From Albitalea sp966211955 (GTDB taxonomy: Bacteria; Pseudomonadota; Gammaproteobacteria; Burkholderiales; Burkholderiaceae_C), in NCBI GenBank assembly GCA_966211955.1, contig CBIHOF010000022.1, forward strand, positions 35,835-99,834: a stretch of DNA of 64,000 bases. Direction: 5' to 3'. Shown piece after piece: positions 8,021 to 17,177 of the stretch (positions within the stretch are counted from its first letter, which is position 1; each line of letters begins with the position of its first letter). A model generated the notes under the pieces. That model saw only the letters and a program-made list of their open reading frames with translations, searched no databases and was not told the DNA's origin. The position numbers were made by a program, and so were the translations under genes.

Positions 8021-8728
8021 TTAGCGAACCATGTTCTCGACGTTGGCCACCGTGTTGTGGCGCACGTCGGTGCCCTTGACGACGTAGATGATGACCTCGG
8101 CGAGGTTCTTCGCATGGTCGCCCACGCGCTCGATGGCCTTGGCGACGAAGACGAGGTCGATGCTCGACGAAATGGTGCGCGGGTCTTCCATCATGAAGGT
8201 GATGAGCTTGCGCATCAGGCCTTCGAACTCCTGGTCGATCTGGTCGTCCTGCTTGAGCACCTCGACCGCCTTCTCGATGTCCAGCCGCGCGAAGGCATCG
8301 AGCGCCTTGCGCAGCTGCTTGATGGCGAGTTCCGACTCGAAGACGAGATCGTTCACCGGCAGCCGCATGCGGCTCGAGACACCGCTGTTGATGAGGCGTT
8401 GCACCGTGCGCGCGATTCGCGCCGCCTCGTCGCCTACGCGCTCGAGGTTGGCAATCGTCTTGCTGATGGCGATCAGGAGACGCAGGTCGCGTGCCGTGGG
8501 TTGGCGGCGCGCGATGATGGTGGAGAGATCGCGATCGATCTCCATCTCCATCGTGTTGACGATTTCCTCTTGCGTCAGCACTTGTGACGCCGTCTCGCCG
8601 CTGAAGTTCGTGAGCGCGTAGATGGACTGCGCCACCTGCGATTCCACCAGGCCGCCCATTTCGAGGACGCGGGTGGAGATGCCGCTCAGCTCGGCATCGA
8701 ATTGCGTGGACAGATGCTTGTCGACCAT
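8021..8728 (-). CDS. phoU: Phosphate transport system regulator PhoU
   Basis: A 235-residue all-helical cytoplasmic protein made of two PhoU repeats; the metal-binding style motifs ERVGDEAARIA (about residue 95) and ERVGDHAKNLAEVI (about 200) are both present. PhoU passes the state of the Pst transporter to PhoR and keeps the regulon off when phosphate is plentiful. Its length is typical. The gene is 11 bp upstream of phoB and 19 bp downstream of pstB. Confidence 0.97.
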   Translation of the reverse strand: MVDKHLSTQFDAELSGISTRVLEMGGLVESQVAQSIYALTNFSGETASQVLTQEEIVNTMEMEIDRDLSTIIARRQPTARDLRLLIAISKTIANLERVGDEAARIARTVQRLINSGVSSRMRLPVNDLVFESELAIKQLRKALDAFARLDIEKAVEVLKQDDQIDQEFEGLMRKLITFMMEDPRTISSSIDLVFVAKAIERVGDHAKNLAEVIIYVVKGTDVRHNTVANVENMVR

Positions 8729-8747
8729 GTTCTTGCCCTCTTCTGGT

Positions 8748-9533
8748 TTAGCCGAAACGTCCGGTGATGTAGTCTTCGGTGTCCTTCTTCCTGGGCTTCA
8801 TGAAGAGGTCCGAAGTGGGGCCGAATTCAATGAGGTCGCCCAGATACATGTAGGCCGTGTAGTCGGACGTGCGCGCCGCCTGCTGCATGTTGTGCGTGAC
8901 GATCACGACCGTGTAGTCGCTCTTGAGTTCATGGATCAGTTCCTCGATCTTGCCGGTGGAGATCGGGTCCAGCGCCGAGCAGGGTTCATCGAGCAGCAGC
9001 ACCTCGGGCTTGATGGCGATGCCGCGCGCGATGCAAAGCCGCTGCTGCTGGCCGCCGGAAAGCCCCGAGCCGCTCTGGTTCAGCTTGTCCTTCACTTCGT
9101 TCCACAGGGCCGCCTTCTTCAGCGCCCATTCGACGCGCTCGTCCATCTCGATGCGCGGCAGCGTCTCGAACAGCCGCACGCCGAAAGCAATGTTGTCGTA
9201 GATCGACATCGGGAACGGGGTGGGCTTCTGGAAGACCATGCCGACCTTGGCGCGGATCAGCGACACGTCTTGCTTGGAGTGCAGGATGTTCTCGCCGTCG
9301 AGGATGATCTCGCCTTCCGCGCGCTGCTCGGGGTAGAGCTCGAACATGCGGTTGAAGGTGCGCAAGAGCGTGGACTTGCCGCAACCGGACGGCCCGATGA
9401 AGGCGGTGACCTTCTTCTCGGGGATGTCCAGGTTGATGTGCTTGAGCGCCTGGAAGCTCCCGTAGTAGAAGTTCAGGTCCCGCACCGACAACTTGGGCTT
9501 CTCGGTCACTGGGAGTTCGACTTTTGCGTCCAT
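8748..9533 (-). CDS. pstB: Phosphate ABC transporter ATP-binding protein PstB
   Basis: A 261-residue ABC ATPase that powers high-affinity phosphate uptake. Walker A GPSGCGKST is at residues 47-55, the signature is LSGGQQQRL, and Walker B is LLLDEPCSALD followed by THNMQQAAR. Length is standard. It follows pstA by 13 bp and probably forms a dimer on the cytoplasmic face of PstC-PstA. Confidence 0.98.
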   Translation of the reverse strand: MDAKVELPVTEKPKLSVRDLNFYYGSFQALKHINLDIPEKKVTAFIGPSGCGKSTLLRTFNRMFELYPEQRAEGEIILDGENILHSKQDVSLIRAKVGMVFQKPTPFPMSIYDNIAFGVRLFETLPRIEMDERVEWALKKAALWNEVKDKLNQSGSGLSGGQQQRLCIARGIAIKPEVLLLDEPCSALDPISTGKIEELIHELKSDYTVVIVTHNMQQAARTSDYTAYMYLGDLIEFGPTSDLFMKPRKKDTEDYITGRFG

Positions 9534-9546
9534 GACGTTCTTCTCT

Positions 9547-10413
9547 TCAATGCTTCTTGCGGAACATGATGCGCGCGAAGATGTTCAACGCGAGCACACC
9601 CAGGGTGATGAGGAACACGCCCGCCCATGCCAGCTTCTGCCAGTTCTCGTACGGGCTCATGGCGAACTTGAAGATGGTGTTGGGCAGGTTGGCCATCGGA
9701 CGGGTCAGGTCAGACGACCAGAACTGGTTCGACAGCGCGGTGAAGATGAGCGGCGCCGTCTCGCCCGCGATGCGCGCGAAAGCCAGCAGCACACCAGTCA
9801 TCACACCCGCCTGCGCCGACTTGAGCGTGACGGTGAGAATCACCTTCCACTTCGGCGTGCCCAGCGCATAGGCCGCTTCACGCAGCGCGTTGGGAATCAG
9901 GCTCAGCATGTTCTCGGTGGTGCGGATGACCACCGGGATGACGATCAGCGCCAAGGCCATCACCCCGGCGACGCCTGAGTAGGTCTTCATGCGCGACACC
10001 ATCACCGCGTAGATGAACAGGCCGATGACGATCGACGGCGCGGAAAGGAGGATGTCGTTGATGAAGCGCGTCACGTTGCCAAGCGTGCTCTTCTGGCCGT
10101 ACTCCGCCAGGTAGATGCCCGCCAGGATGCCGATCGGCGTGCCGACGAACGTGGCCAACACCACCATCAGGAACGAACCCCAGATCGCGTTCGCGAGGCC
10201 GCCGGTTTCCGCTTGCGGCGGCGGCGTCATCTCGGTGAATACGCTCCACGAGAGTCCGCCCACTCCCAGGCGCACGGTTTCGATGAGGATCCAGATCAGC
10301 CAGAACAGGCCAAAGGCCATGGCGGCCATCGACAGCGTCAGCGCGACTGCATTGACCGCCTTGCGGCGGCGGTGCTTGAACAGCCGGCCCGAATCAACCA
10401 CGCTCGAAGTCAT
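9547..10413 (-). CDS. pstA: Phosphate ABC transporter permease PstA
   Basis: A 288-residue inner-membrane permease with about six transmembrane segments and the conserved cytoplasmic EAAYALGTPKWKVI coupling loop that contacts PstB. It starts inside the end of pstC with an ATGA overlap (ATG 10413-10411, TGA 10412-10410), which indicates translational coupling of the two permease subunits. Confidence 0.97.
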   Translation of the reverse strand: MTSSVVDSGRLFKHRRRKAVNAVALTLSMAAMAFGLFWLIWILIETVRLGVGGLSWSVFTEMTPPPQAETGGLANAIWGSFLMVVLATFVGTPIGILAGIYLAEYGQKSTLGNVTRFINDILLSAPSIVIGLFIYAVMVSRMKTYSGVAGVMALALIVIPVVIRTTENMLSLIPNALREAAYALGTPKWKVILTVTLKSAQAGVMTGVLLAFARIAGETAPLIFTALSNQFWSSDLTRPMANLPNTIFKFAMSPYENWQKLAWAGVFLITLGVLALNIFARIMFRKKH

Positions 10414-11429
10414 GCCCGCGCTCCTTCGCCTTTGCGCAGTTGTGCCAGCAACACCTTTGACAGCGACAGCACCACAAAGGTCACGAAGAACAGCACCAAC
10501 GCCAAGTAAAGCAGCGACGCCTGGTGCAGGCCTTCACTGGCTTCAGCGAATTCATTGGCAAGCACCGAAGTGATGCTGTTGGCCGCTTCGAAGAGCGACG
10601 GCCCGTTGAGCTGGTTGGCGTTGCCGATCACGAAGGTGACGGCCATGGTCTCGCCGAGCGCTCGGCCCAGGCCCAGCATGATGCCGCCTATCACACCCGT
10701 CTTGGTATACGGCAGCACCACCTTGAACACCACTTCCCAGGTCGTGGAGCCGAGCCCGTAGGCCGATTCCTTGAGCATGGCGGGCGTCACCTCGAACACA
10801 TCGCGCATCACCGCGGCGATGAACGGGATGATCATGATCGCGAGGATGATGCCGGCCGACAGGATGCCGATGCCCACCGGCGCGCCGGACACGAGGCTCT
10901 TGAGGATCGGCACGTTGCCGAAGAGCCGCTGCATCGGCTGCTGCACGTACTGCGACAGCACCGGGCTGAACACGAGCAGGCCCCACATGCCGTAGACGAT
11001 GGACGGCACGGCCGCGAGCAGCTCGATCGCGACGCCGAGCGGGCGGCGCAGCCAGCCGGGCGAGAGTTCGGTGAGGAAGAGCGCAATGCCGAAGCTCACC
11101 GGCACGGCGATCAGCAAGGCGATGAGCGAGGTGGCCAGCGTCCCGTAGATCATCACGAGGCCGCCGTACTGGTCCTTGACCGGGTCCCATTCGCTGCGCC
11201 AGAGGAAGCTCAGGCCGTACTCGCGGATGGCCGGCATCGCGCCCACGATGAGCGAGCCGATGATGGCCGCGAGCAAGGCCAGGGTGAGGAGCGCCGCGCC
11301 ATGGGCCAGCGCCGAGAACAGGCTGTCGGCCCACGGTCCCGCCCGACGGACGGTGGGTGGCCGCCCCATCGGGTCGGAGCGTTGCATCTCGTTCTTGTCG
11401 AAGTGGGATGCGGGGAGTGTAGCGGCCAC
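10410..11429 (-). CDS. pstC: Phosphate ABC transporter permease PstC
   Basis: A 339-residue permease with about six transmembrane helices, the EAA-type loop KESAYGLGSTTWEVV and the conserved GRALGETMAV segment. It pairs with PstA to form the phosphate channel. The first 25 or so residues are polar, so a start slightly inside the frame (MQRSDPMGRP) is also possible. A strong hairpin lies between pstS and this gene. Confidence 0.95.
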   Translation of the reverse strand: MAATLPASHFDKNEMQRSDPMGRPPTVRRAGPWADSLFSALAHGAALLTLALLAAIIGSLIVGAMPAIREYGLSFLWRSEWDPVKDQYGGLVMIYGTLATSLIALLIAVPVSFGIALFLTELSPGWLRRPLGVAIELLAAVPSIVYGMWGLLVFSPVLSQYVQQPMQRLFGNVPILKSLVSGAPVGIGILSAGIILAIMIIPFIAAVMRDVFEVTPAMLKESAYGLGSTTWEVVFKVVLPYTKTGVIGGIMLGLGRALGETMAVTFVIGNANQLNGPSLFEAANSITSVLANEFAEASEGLHQASLLYLALVLFFVTFVVLSLSKVLLAQLRKGEGARA

Positions 11430-11449
11430 GTTTGTCTCCAGGCAGGCTT

Positions 11450-11484
11450 GATCGGCGCGGCCCGCGAGCCGGGCGGCGCCGATC
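11450..11484 (-). terminator. Hairpin between pstS and pstC, likely attenuator or transcript stabiliser
   Basis: Bases 11450-11464 pair with 11470-11484 at 14 of 15 positions around a CGAG-type tetraloop-sized gap. The element sits 21 bp after the pstS stop and 21 bp before the pstC start. There is no T-run, so it is more likely to slow read-through or protect the 3' end of the abundant pstS message than to stop transcription fully. Confidence 0.55.
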
Positions 11485-11505
11485 TTTCAGTCGAGTCGCA
11501 GCGTC

Positions 11506-12546
11506 TTACTTGGCGGCGACAACCTTGCCGGAACCGTCCTTGATCTGGCTCCATTCCTTGCGCACCAGCGTCTTGACGGCGTCGGGCAGCGGAACGTATT
11601 CAAGCTCGGTCGCCATCTTGTCGCCGTTGCTGTAGGCCCAGTCGAAGAACTTCAGCGTGGCCGCGCCTTGCGCCGGCTTGTCCTGCGCCTTGTGCATCAT
11701 GATGAACGTGGCACCGGTCAGGGGCCAGGAATCCTTGCCCGGCTGCTCGGTCAGCACTTGGTAGAAGGACTTGCTCCAGTCGGCACCGGCGGCGGCTGCC
11801 TTGAAGTTCAGGTCGTCCGGCGCCACGAAGTTGCCGGCGGCGTTCTTGAGCAGCACGTGCGCCATCTTGTTCTGCTTGGCGTAGGCGTACTCGACGTAGC
11901 CGATCGAGTTCGGCAGGCGCTGGACATACGAGGACACGCCTTCGTTGCCCTTGCCGCCCGCCCCGGTCGGCCAGTTCACGGCCGTGCCTTCACCGACCTT
12001 GCTCTTCCATTCGGCGTTCACCTTCGACAGATAGTTCGTGAAGATGAAGCTGGTGCCCGAACCATCGGCACGGCGAACCACGGAGATGGCCGCGTCCGGC
12101 AGGGACACGCCCGGATTCAGCGAGGTGATGGCTGCGTCATTCCACTTGGCGACCTTGCCGAGATAGATGTCGCCAAGCACCTGGCCCGTGAGCTTGATCT
12201 GGCCGGCCTGGATGCCCGGGATGTTCACCACCGGCACCACGCCGCCGATGACGGTCGGGAACTGCACCATGCCGTCCTTGGCGAGTTCGTCGTCCTTCAG
12301 TGGCATGTCGGAGGCGCCGAAGTCGACCGTCTTGGCACGGATCTGCTTGAGGCCGGCACCGGAGCCGACCGATTGGTAGTTGATGCGGGCGCCGGAAACC
12401 TTGTTGTAGGCATCGGCCCACTTGGCATACAGGGGAGCGGGGAAGGTGGCGCCGGCGCCGGTGACGTCGTCAGCGGCCAGCACGCTGCCGGCGACGAGAC
12501 TCAGACCGAGGACAGCAAAAGCCGGGCGAACGAATGCGAATTTCAT
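11506..12546 (-). CDS. pstS: Periplasmic phosphate-binding protein PstS
   Basis: A 346-residue high-affinity phosphate receptor. The chosen ATG at 12546 begins a clear Sec signal peptide (MKFAFVRPAFAVLGLSLVAG, cleavage after VLA) and is preceded by a GAGAAAGG ribosome site. An in-frame upstream extension to 12645 would run through the Pho box and is rejected. Phosphate-ligand segments are recognisable: GAGATFPAPLY at the mature N-terminus, DFGASDMPL and RADGSGTSFIF. As first gene of the pst-pho cluster it is expected to be the most highly expressed under phosphate limitation. Confidence 0.97.
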   Translation of the reverse strand: MKFAFVRPAFAVLGLSLVAGSVLAADDVTGAGATFPAPLYAKWADAYNKVSGARINYQSVGSGAGLKQIRAKTVDFGASDMPLKDDELAKDGMVQFPTVIGGVVPVVNIPGIQAGQIKLTGQVLGDIYLGKVAKWNDAAITSLNPGVSLPDAAISVVRRADGSGTSFIFTNYLSKVNAEWKSKVGEGTAVNWPTGAGGKGNEGVSSYVQRLPNSIGYVEYAYAKQNKMAHVLLKNAAGNFVAPDDLNFKAAAAGADWSKSFYQVLTEQPGKDSWPLTGATFIMMHKAQDKPAQGAATLKFFDWAYSNGDKMATELEYVPLPDAVKTLVRKEWSQIKDGSGKVVAAK

Positions 12547-12587
12547 GGTCAGACCTTTCTCAACGAACGTCTTGTTTGGACTGCCGC

Positions 12588-12620
12588 ACTGTAAGAGCGC
12601 CACATGACAAGGCCGTGACA
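12588..12620 (-). promoter_or_regulatory. Pho box and -10 of the pstS promoter
   Basis: On the minus strand two direct TGTCA repeats begin at 12620 and 12609, exactly 11 bases apart, as expected for a PhoB dimer site. TACAGT at 12593-12588 lies about 10 bases further on and is a reasonable -10. In PhoB-dependent promoters the Pho box replaces the -35, which fits this geometry. The predicted leader to the pstS ATG is about 35 nt. Confidence 0.75.
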
Positions 12621-12625
12621 CGACC

Positions 12626-12667
12626 GTCATGAAAGAAGACGTCATTTGACGGTCACGCGACTGTCAT
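12626..12667 (+). promoter_or_regulatory. Second, oppositely oriented set of Pho-box half sites
   Basis: On the plus strand GTCAT at 12641, GTCAC at 12652 and GTCAT at 12663 recur at an exact 11-base period, with one more GTCAT at 12626. These point away from pstS. No plus-strand gene follows (the next gene, glmM, is convergent), so the set may be extra PhoB loading sites that extend the operator upstream of the pstS promoter. Confidence 0.55.
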
Positions 12668-12749
12668 CGACACCCTGGCGCGGTCCAATTCGTGAAATGG
12701 GTCGCGGCCGCCGCCGGCTTCCGGCTGCATTTTGTTCAGCTCGTGGACG

Positions 12750-14081
12750 TCAGGTTCGCAGGGTCGCCGCCAATCGCTCGGCGCAAGCTTTCGCCACGGC
12801 CGGGTCGCGCGCTTCCACCATGACACGCACCAGGGGTTCCGTGCCCGACGGGCGGATCAGTACGCGGCCGGCATCGCCCAGCTCGCGCGCCACGCTGGCT
12901 TGCGCATCGGCGAGGTGCGGGTTTGACGTCCAGTCCTGCCCTGGCTGGAGCCGCACGTTGATGAGCACCTGCGGGAACAAGGTGACATCGGCCAGGAGTT
13001 GGGGCAGTGGCTTTCCGGCCCGAGCGACGGCTTCAAGGACCTGCAGTGCGCTCACGATGCCGTCGCCGGTGGTGTGCTTGTCCAATGCCAGCAAGTGGCC
13101 GGAGCCTTCGCCGCCCAGCAGCCAGCCGCGGGCGGACAGGTCTTCCAGCACGTAGCGGTCGCCGACCTTGGCACGAACGAAGTCGATGCCGCGGGCCTTC
13201 AAGGCCACTTCGACCGCCATGTTCGTCATGAGCGTGCCGACCGCACCAGGCACCTTCTGCCCCTGCGCGAGGCGGTCCGCCACCATCACATACAGCAGCT
13301 CGTCGCCGTTGTAGAGGCGCCCGTCGGCATCGACGAGCTGCAGCCGGTCGGCATCGCCGTCGAGCGCCACGCCGTAGTCGGCTTGGTGCTCGCGCACGGA
13401 CTCGATCAGCTTGGCCGGCGAGGTGGCGCCGTAGCCGGCGTTGATGTTGAAGCCGTCCGGCTTGCAGCCGATGCAAACCACCTCGGCGCCGAGCTCATGA
13501 AAGACATCCGGCGCCACGTGATAGGCCGCGCCATGGGCCGCATCGACCACGACCTTCAGGCCCTTCAGCGACAGATCGCTGGAAAAAGTGTTCTTGCAGA
13601 ACTCGATGTAGCGGCCGCTGGCATCGTCCAGCCGGCGGGCCTTGCCCAGTTGCGCGGAATCAACCCACTGCGGCTCTTCCCGGAGCGCCGCTTCGACATC
13701 CAGCTCCCACGCGTCGGGCAGCTTCTCGCCGCGGGCGGAGAAGAACTTGATGCCGTTGTCGCCGAACGGGTTGTGCGATGCGCTGATCACCACGCCGAGG
13801 CTCAGGCGAAGGGCGCGTGTCAGGTAAGCGACGCCCGGCGTGGGCAGCGGCCCGGTCAGCAACACGTCGACGCCCGCCGATGCGAAGCCGGCTTCCAGGG
13901 ACGACTCGATCATGTAGCCGGAGATGCGGGTGTCCTTGCCGATGAGCACCGTCGGCCGCTTCTCGCCGCGCTTGAGCACCCGTCCGACCGCATGGCCGAG
14001 ACGCAGCATGAAATCGGGGGTGATGGGCGACTGACCAACCGTGCCGCGGATGCCGTCGGTGCCGAAATAGGTTCTGCTCAT
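12750..14081 (-). CDS. glmM: Phosphoglucosamine mutase
   Basis: A 443-residue enzyme converting glucosamine-6-phosphate to glucosamine-1-phosphate for peptidoglycan and lipopolysaccharide precursors. The phosphoserine loop ISASHNPFGDNG places the active serine at residue 102. The metal loop DGDADR and the sugar-phosphate motif RPSGTEP near the C-terminus are intact. It follows folP by 82 bp, an arrangement conserved in proteobacteria (ftsH-folP-glmM). Confidence 0.98.
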   Translation of the reverse strand: MSRTYFGTDGIRGTVGQSPITPDFMLRLGHAVGRVLKRGEKRPTVLIGKDTRISGYMIESSLEAGFASAGVDVLLTGPLPTPGVAYLTRALRLSLGVVISASHNPFGDNGIKFFSARGEKLPDAWELDVEAALREEPQWVDSAQLGKARRLDDASGRYIEFCKNTFSSDLSLKGLKVVVDAAHGAAYHVAPDVFHELGAEVVCIGCKPDGFNINAGYGATSPAKLIESVREHQADYGVALDGDADRLQLVDADGRLYNGDELLYVMVADRLAQGQKVPGAVGTLMTNMAVEVALKARGIDFVRAKVGDRYVLEDLSARGWLLGGEGSGHLLALDKHTTGDGIVSALQVLEAVARAGKPLPQLLADVTLFPQVLINVRLQPGQDWTSNPHLADAQASVARELGDAGRVLIRPSGTEPLVRVMVEARDPAVAKACAERLAATLRT

Positions 14082-14163
14082 GGTGCTTTGGGACTGCCTG
14101 GGGAATCGAACCGGTGATTGTCCCCGATTGGTGCGCGGCCCAGCGGCGCCCGGCGCGTTCGCG

Positions 14164-14991
14164 TCACGCCAGCCCGGCAGCCTGCCATACCTTCAATGCA
14201 TCGACGGTCGCCGCGACGTCATGCACTCGAACCACACGTGCGCCCAGCTGGACGGCGGCCAGTGCGGCGGCCACGCTCGCGACCATGCGCTCGTTCGGTC
14301 CGCGGCCCGTCACCGCGCCGAGGGTGGACTTGCGCGACCAGCCGACGAGCAAGGGATGACCGAGCCTCAGCAGCTCGCGCTGGCGCCGAAACAAGGCCAG
14401 GTTGTGCTCCACTGATTTTCCGAAGCCATAGCCTGGGTCCAGCACGATGCGCTCGGCTTCGACGCCTCGGATACGCAATTGTTCGACCCGCCCCGCAAGG
14501 AAGTCGCTCACGCTCGCGACGACGTCGTCATAGGCTGGTGCCGATTGCATCGACCTCGGCTCTCCTTGCATGTGCATGAGACAGACGCCGCAATTCGGAT
14601 GCTCGTGGACGAGGTCCATTGCACCGGGCGCGCACAAGGCGTTGATGTCGTTCACGATGTCCACGCCCATGTCCAGCGCGCGACGCATCACCTCCGTCTT
14701 CGCGGTGTCGATGGAGACGGGGCACTGCAGCTTCAACGCTGCCTGCAGCACGGGCATGACGCGAGTCCACTCGTCGTCGATGCTCACCGGCTGCGCTCCC
14801 GGCCGACTCGATTCCCCGCCGATGTCCAGGATGTCGGCGCCCTCTTTCACAAGCTGCTCGCAATGCGCCGCGGCGGCACTTGAATCGGCGTAGCGTCCGC
14901 CGTCGGAGAACGAATCCGGCGTGACGTTGACGATCCCCATCACCCGTGGGCACGTGAGATCGATGCGAAATCGGCTGGTCTGCCAGAACAT
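14164..14991 (-). CDS. folP: Dihydropteroate synthase
   Basis: A 275-residue TIM-barrel enzyme that condenses p-aminobenzoate with dihydropterin pyrophosphate in folate synthesis. The pterin-binding signatures MGIVNVTPDSFSDGG and DIGGESSRPGA are intact, as is the later PLLVGWSRKS sulfonamide-site segment. The ATG at 14991 is preferred; the upstream in-frame ATG at 15099 would include the ftsH terminator hairpin. The gene lies between ftsH and glmM. Confidence 0.96.
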   Translation of the reverse strand: MFWQTSRFRIDLTCPRVMGIVNVTPDSFSDGGRYADSSAAAAHCEQLVKEGADILDIGGESSRPGAQPVSIDDEWTRVMPVLQAALKLQCPVSIDTAKTEVMRRALDMGVDIVNDINALCAPGAMDLVHEHPNCGVCLMHMQGEPRSMQSAPAYDDVVASVSDFLAGRVEQLRIRGVEAERIVLDPGYGFGKSVEHNLALFRRQRELLRLGHPLLVGWSRKSTLGAVTGRGPNERMVASVAAALAAVQLGARVVRVHDVAATVDALKVWQAAGLA

Positions 14992-15070
14992 GTCGGCACT
15001 GTTGGAAGATCGGATGGCGGCAGTGTGCCAGCGTCGTGATGGATGCGGATGCGCGCAACCAGGCGCCCAT

Positions 15071-15099
15071 GAAAAACGGGGCCGAAGCCCCGTTTTCAT
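15071..15099 (-). terminator. Intrinsic terminator after ftsH
   Basis: AAAACGGGGC and GCCCCGTTTT form a 10-bp stem around a tetraloop; on the minus strand the stem is followed by TTTTTC. It lies 20 bp past the ftsH stop. This suggests that folP-glmM also have their own promoter or depend on partial read-through. Confidence 0.8.
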
Positions 15100-15117
15100 T
15101 TGGCGACGTCCTGAAGA

Positions 15118-17019
15118 TCAGGCCGCTGCCGGTGCACCGTCGGTGCTGACCGGAGGCGGCGTGCCGCCCGGCTTGTTGGCCGACGGCGTCCAGTCCTTCG
15201 GCGGCCGCGGCGGCTTGCCGTTCATGATGTCTTCCAGCTGGTCCGCGTCGATGGTTTCCCACTCGAGCAGCGCGTTCGCCATCGCATGCATCTTGTCCTT
15301 GTTGTCCTCGATCAGCCTGCGGGCAACCCCGTACTGCTCATCGATGATGCGGCGCACTTCCACGTCCACGCGTTGCATCGTGTCTTCGGACACGTTGGTC
15401 GTCTTGGTGACCGAGCGGCCGAGGAACACTTCGCCCTCGTTCTCGGCATAGACCATCGGGCCCAGCGCCTCGCTCATGCCGTAGCGCATCACCATGTCAC
15501 GGGCCATCTGCGTCGCACGCTCGAAGTCGTTGCTGGCGCCGGTGGTCATCTGGTTCATGAACACTTCTTCGGCGATGCGGCCACCGAACAGCATGCTGAT
15601 CTTGTTCAGCATGTACTCGCGGTCGTAGCTGTAGCGGTCACGCTCGGGCAAAGACACCGTCACACCCAACGCACGGCCGCGCGGGATGATGGTGACCTTG
15701 TGCACCGGGTCCTGCTTGGGCAGCATGCGACCAACCAGCGCGTGGCCGGCCTCGTGATAGGCGGTGTTGCGGCGCTCTTCCTCGTCCATGACCATGGACT
15801 TGCGCTCCGTGCCCATCATGATCTTGTCCTTGGCCTTCTCGAAGTCGACCATCTCCACCACGCGTCCGTTGCGGCGCGCGGCGAAGAGAGCGGCTTCGTT
15901 GACCAGGTTGGCAAGGTCAGCACCCGAGAAGCCCGGCGTGCCGCGCGCGAGGATGTCGGCGCGGATGTCCTGGCCGAGCGGCACCTTCCGCATGTGCACG
16001 TTGAGGATCTGCTCGCGGCCACGCACGTCGGGCAGGGTCACGTAGACCTGTCGGTCGAAGCGGCCGGGGCGCAACAGCGCAGGGTCGAGGATGTCGGGAC
16101 GGTTGGTCGCAGCCATCACGATCACCCCGAGGTTGGTCTCGAAGCCATCCATCTCGACCAGCATCTGGTTCAGCGTCTGCTCGCGCTCGTCGTTGCCGCC
16201 ACCCAGGCCCGCGCCACGATGGCGGCCCACAGCGTCGATTTCGTCGACGAAGATGATGCAAGGCGCGCTCTTCTTGGCCTGCTCGAACATGTCGCGCACG
16301 CGGGCGGCGCCGACACCGACGAACATTTCAACGAAGTCGGAACCCGAGATGCTGAAAAACGGCACCTTGGCTTCGCCGGCGATGGCCTTGGCCAGCAACG
16401 TCTTGCCGGTGCCCGGGGGGCCGACCAGGAGCACGCCACGCGGAATGCGGCCGCCGAGCTTCTGGAATTTCTGCGGGTCCTTCAGGAAGTCGACGAGTTC
16501 CTTCACCTCTTCCTTCGCCTCGTCGCAACCCGCGACGTCGGAGAAGGTGGTGGTGTTGTTGGCCTCGTCGAGCATGCGCGCCTTGGACTTGCCGAAGCTG
16601 AAGGCGCCACCCTTGCCGCCGCCTTGCATCTGGCGCATGAAGTAGATCCACACGCCGATCAGAAGCAGCATCGGGCCCCAGGAGACGAGGATGCCGGTCA
16701 ACATCGACGGCTCTTCGCGGGCCTTGACGTCGAACTTGACGCCGTTGTTGCGCAAGTCACCCACGAGGCCACGGTCGAGGTAAGTCGCCGTGGTGCGGAT
16801 TTCCTTGTCGTCGGTGGTCTTGGCGCGGATCTCGGTGCCGGCCGGCCCCTCTTGCAGGATCACGCTCTTGATGCGCTTGCCCTGCACTTCATCGAGGAAT
16901 TCCGAATACCCGATCTCGTTGGCGCGCGTGGCGCCGCGGTCGAACTGCTTGAACACGGTGAACAGCACGAGGGCGATCACCAGCCAGACAGCGATTTTCG
17001 AGAACCATTGATTGTTCAC
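15118..17019 (-). CDS. ftsH: ATP-dependent zinc metalloprotease FtsH
   Basis: A 633-residue membrane-anchored AAA+ protease that degrades misassembled membrane proteins and regulatory proteins. Two transmembrane segments (about residues 9-23 and 106-127) flank a small periplasmic domain. Walker A GPPGTGKT is at 200-207, Walker B IIFVDEID follows, and the second region of homology ends with arginine fingers (RPGRFDR). The zinc site HEAGH is at 422-426. The proline-rich C-terminal tail is variable in the family. It follows rlmE, the conserved rrmJ-ftsH pair. Confidence 0.98.
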   Translation of the reverse strand: MNNQWFSKIAVWLVIALVLFTVFKQFDRGATRANEIGYSEFLDEVQGKRIKSVILQEGPAGTEIRAKTTDDKEIRTTATYLDRGLVGDLRNNGVKFDVKAREEPSMLTGILVSWGPMLLLIGVWIYFMRQMQGGGKGGAFSFGKSKARMLDEANNTTTFSDVAGCDEAKEEVKELVDFLKDPQKFQKLGGRIPRGVLLVGPPGTGKTLLAKAIAGEAKVPFFSISGSDFVEMFVGVGAARVRDMFEQAKKSAPCIIFVDEIDAVGRHRGAGLGGGNDEREQTLNQMLVEMDGFETNLGVIVMAATNRPDILDPALLRPGRFDRQVYVTLPDVRGREQILNVHMRKVPLGQDIRADILARGTPGFSGADLANLVNEAALFAARRNGRVVEMVDFEKAKDKIMMGTERKSMVMDEEERRNTAYHEAGHALVGRMLPKQDPVHKVTIIPRGRALGVTVSLPERDRYSYDREYMLNKISMLFGGRIAEEVFMNQMTTGASNDFERATQMARDMVMRYGMSEALGPMVYAENEGEVFLGRSVTKTTNVSEDTMQRVDVEVRRIIDEQYGVARRLIEDNKDKMHAMANALLEWETIDADQLEDIMNGKPPRPPKDWTPSANKPGGTPPPVSTDGAPAAA

Positions 17020-17177
17020 CGCGGCTCCTTTTCCGGGTCAAAACACGCTGGCCCGGACAGCATCACACTCGGGCTTCCACGGCATATGCGGTTGATTTTA
17101 TGCCACGCAAGGCCTGGGTTACGGGGGGCAAACACCGCCATAGCCAAGGTGTATCGGCATGTGTGGGCGATGACTGT

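Noticed and set aside
5943..8024. 693-codon plus-strand frame across phoR and phoB
   Set aside because: It crosses two well-defined genes in antisense and has no domain character.
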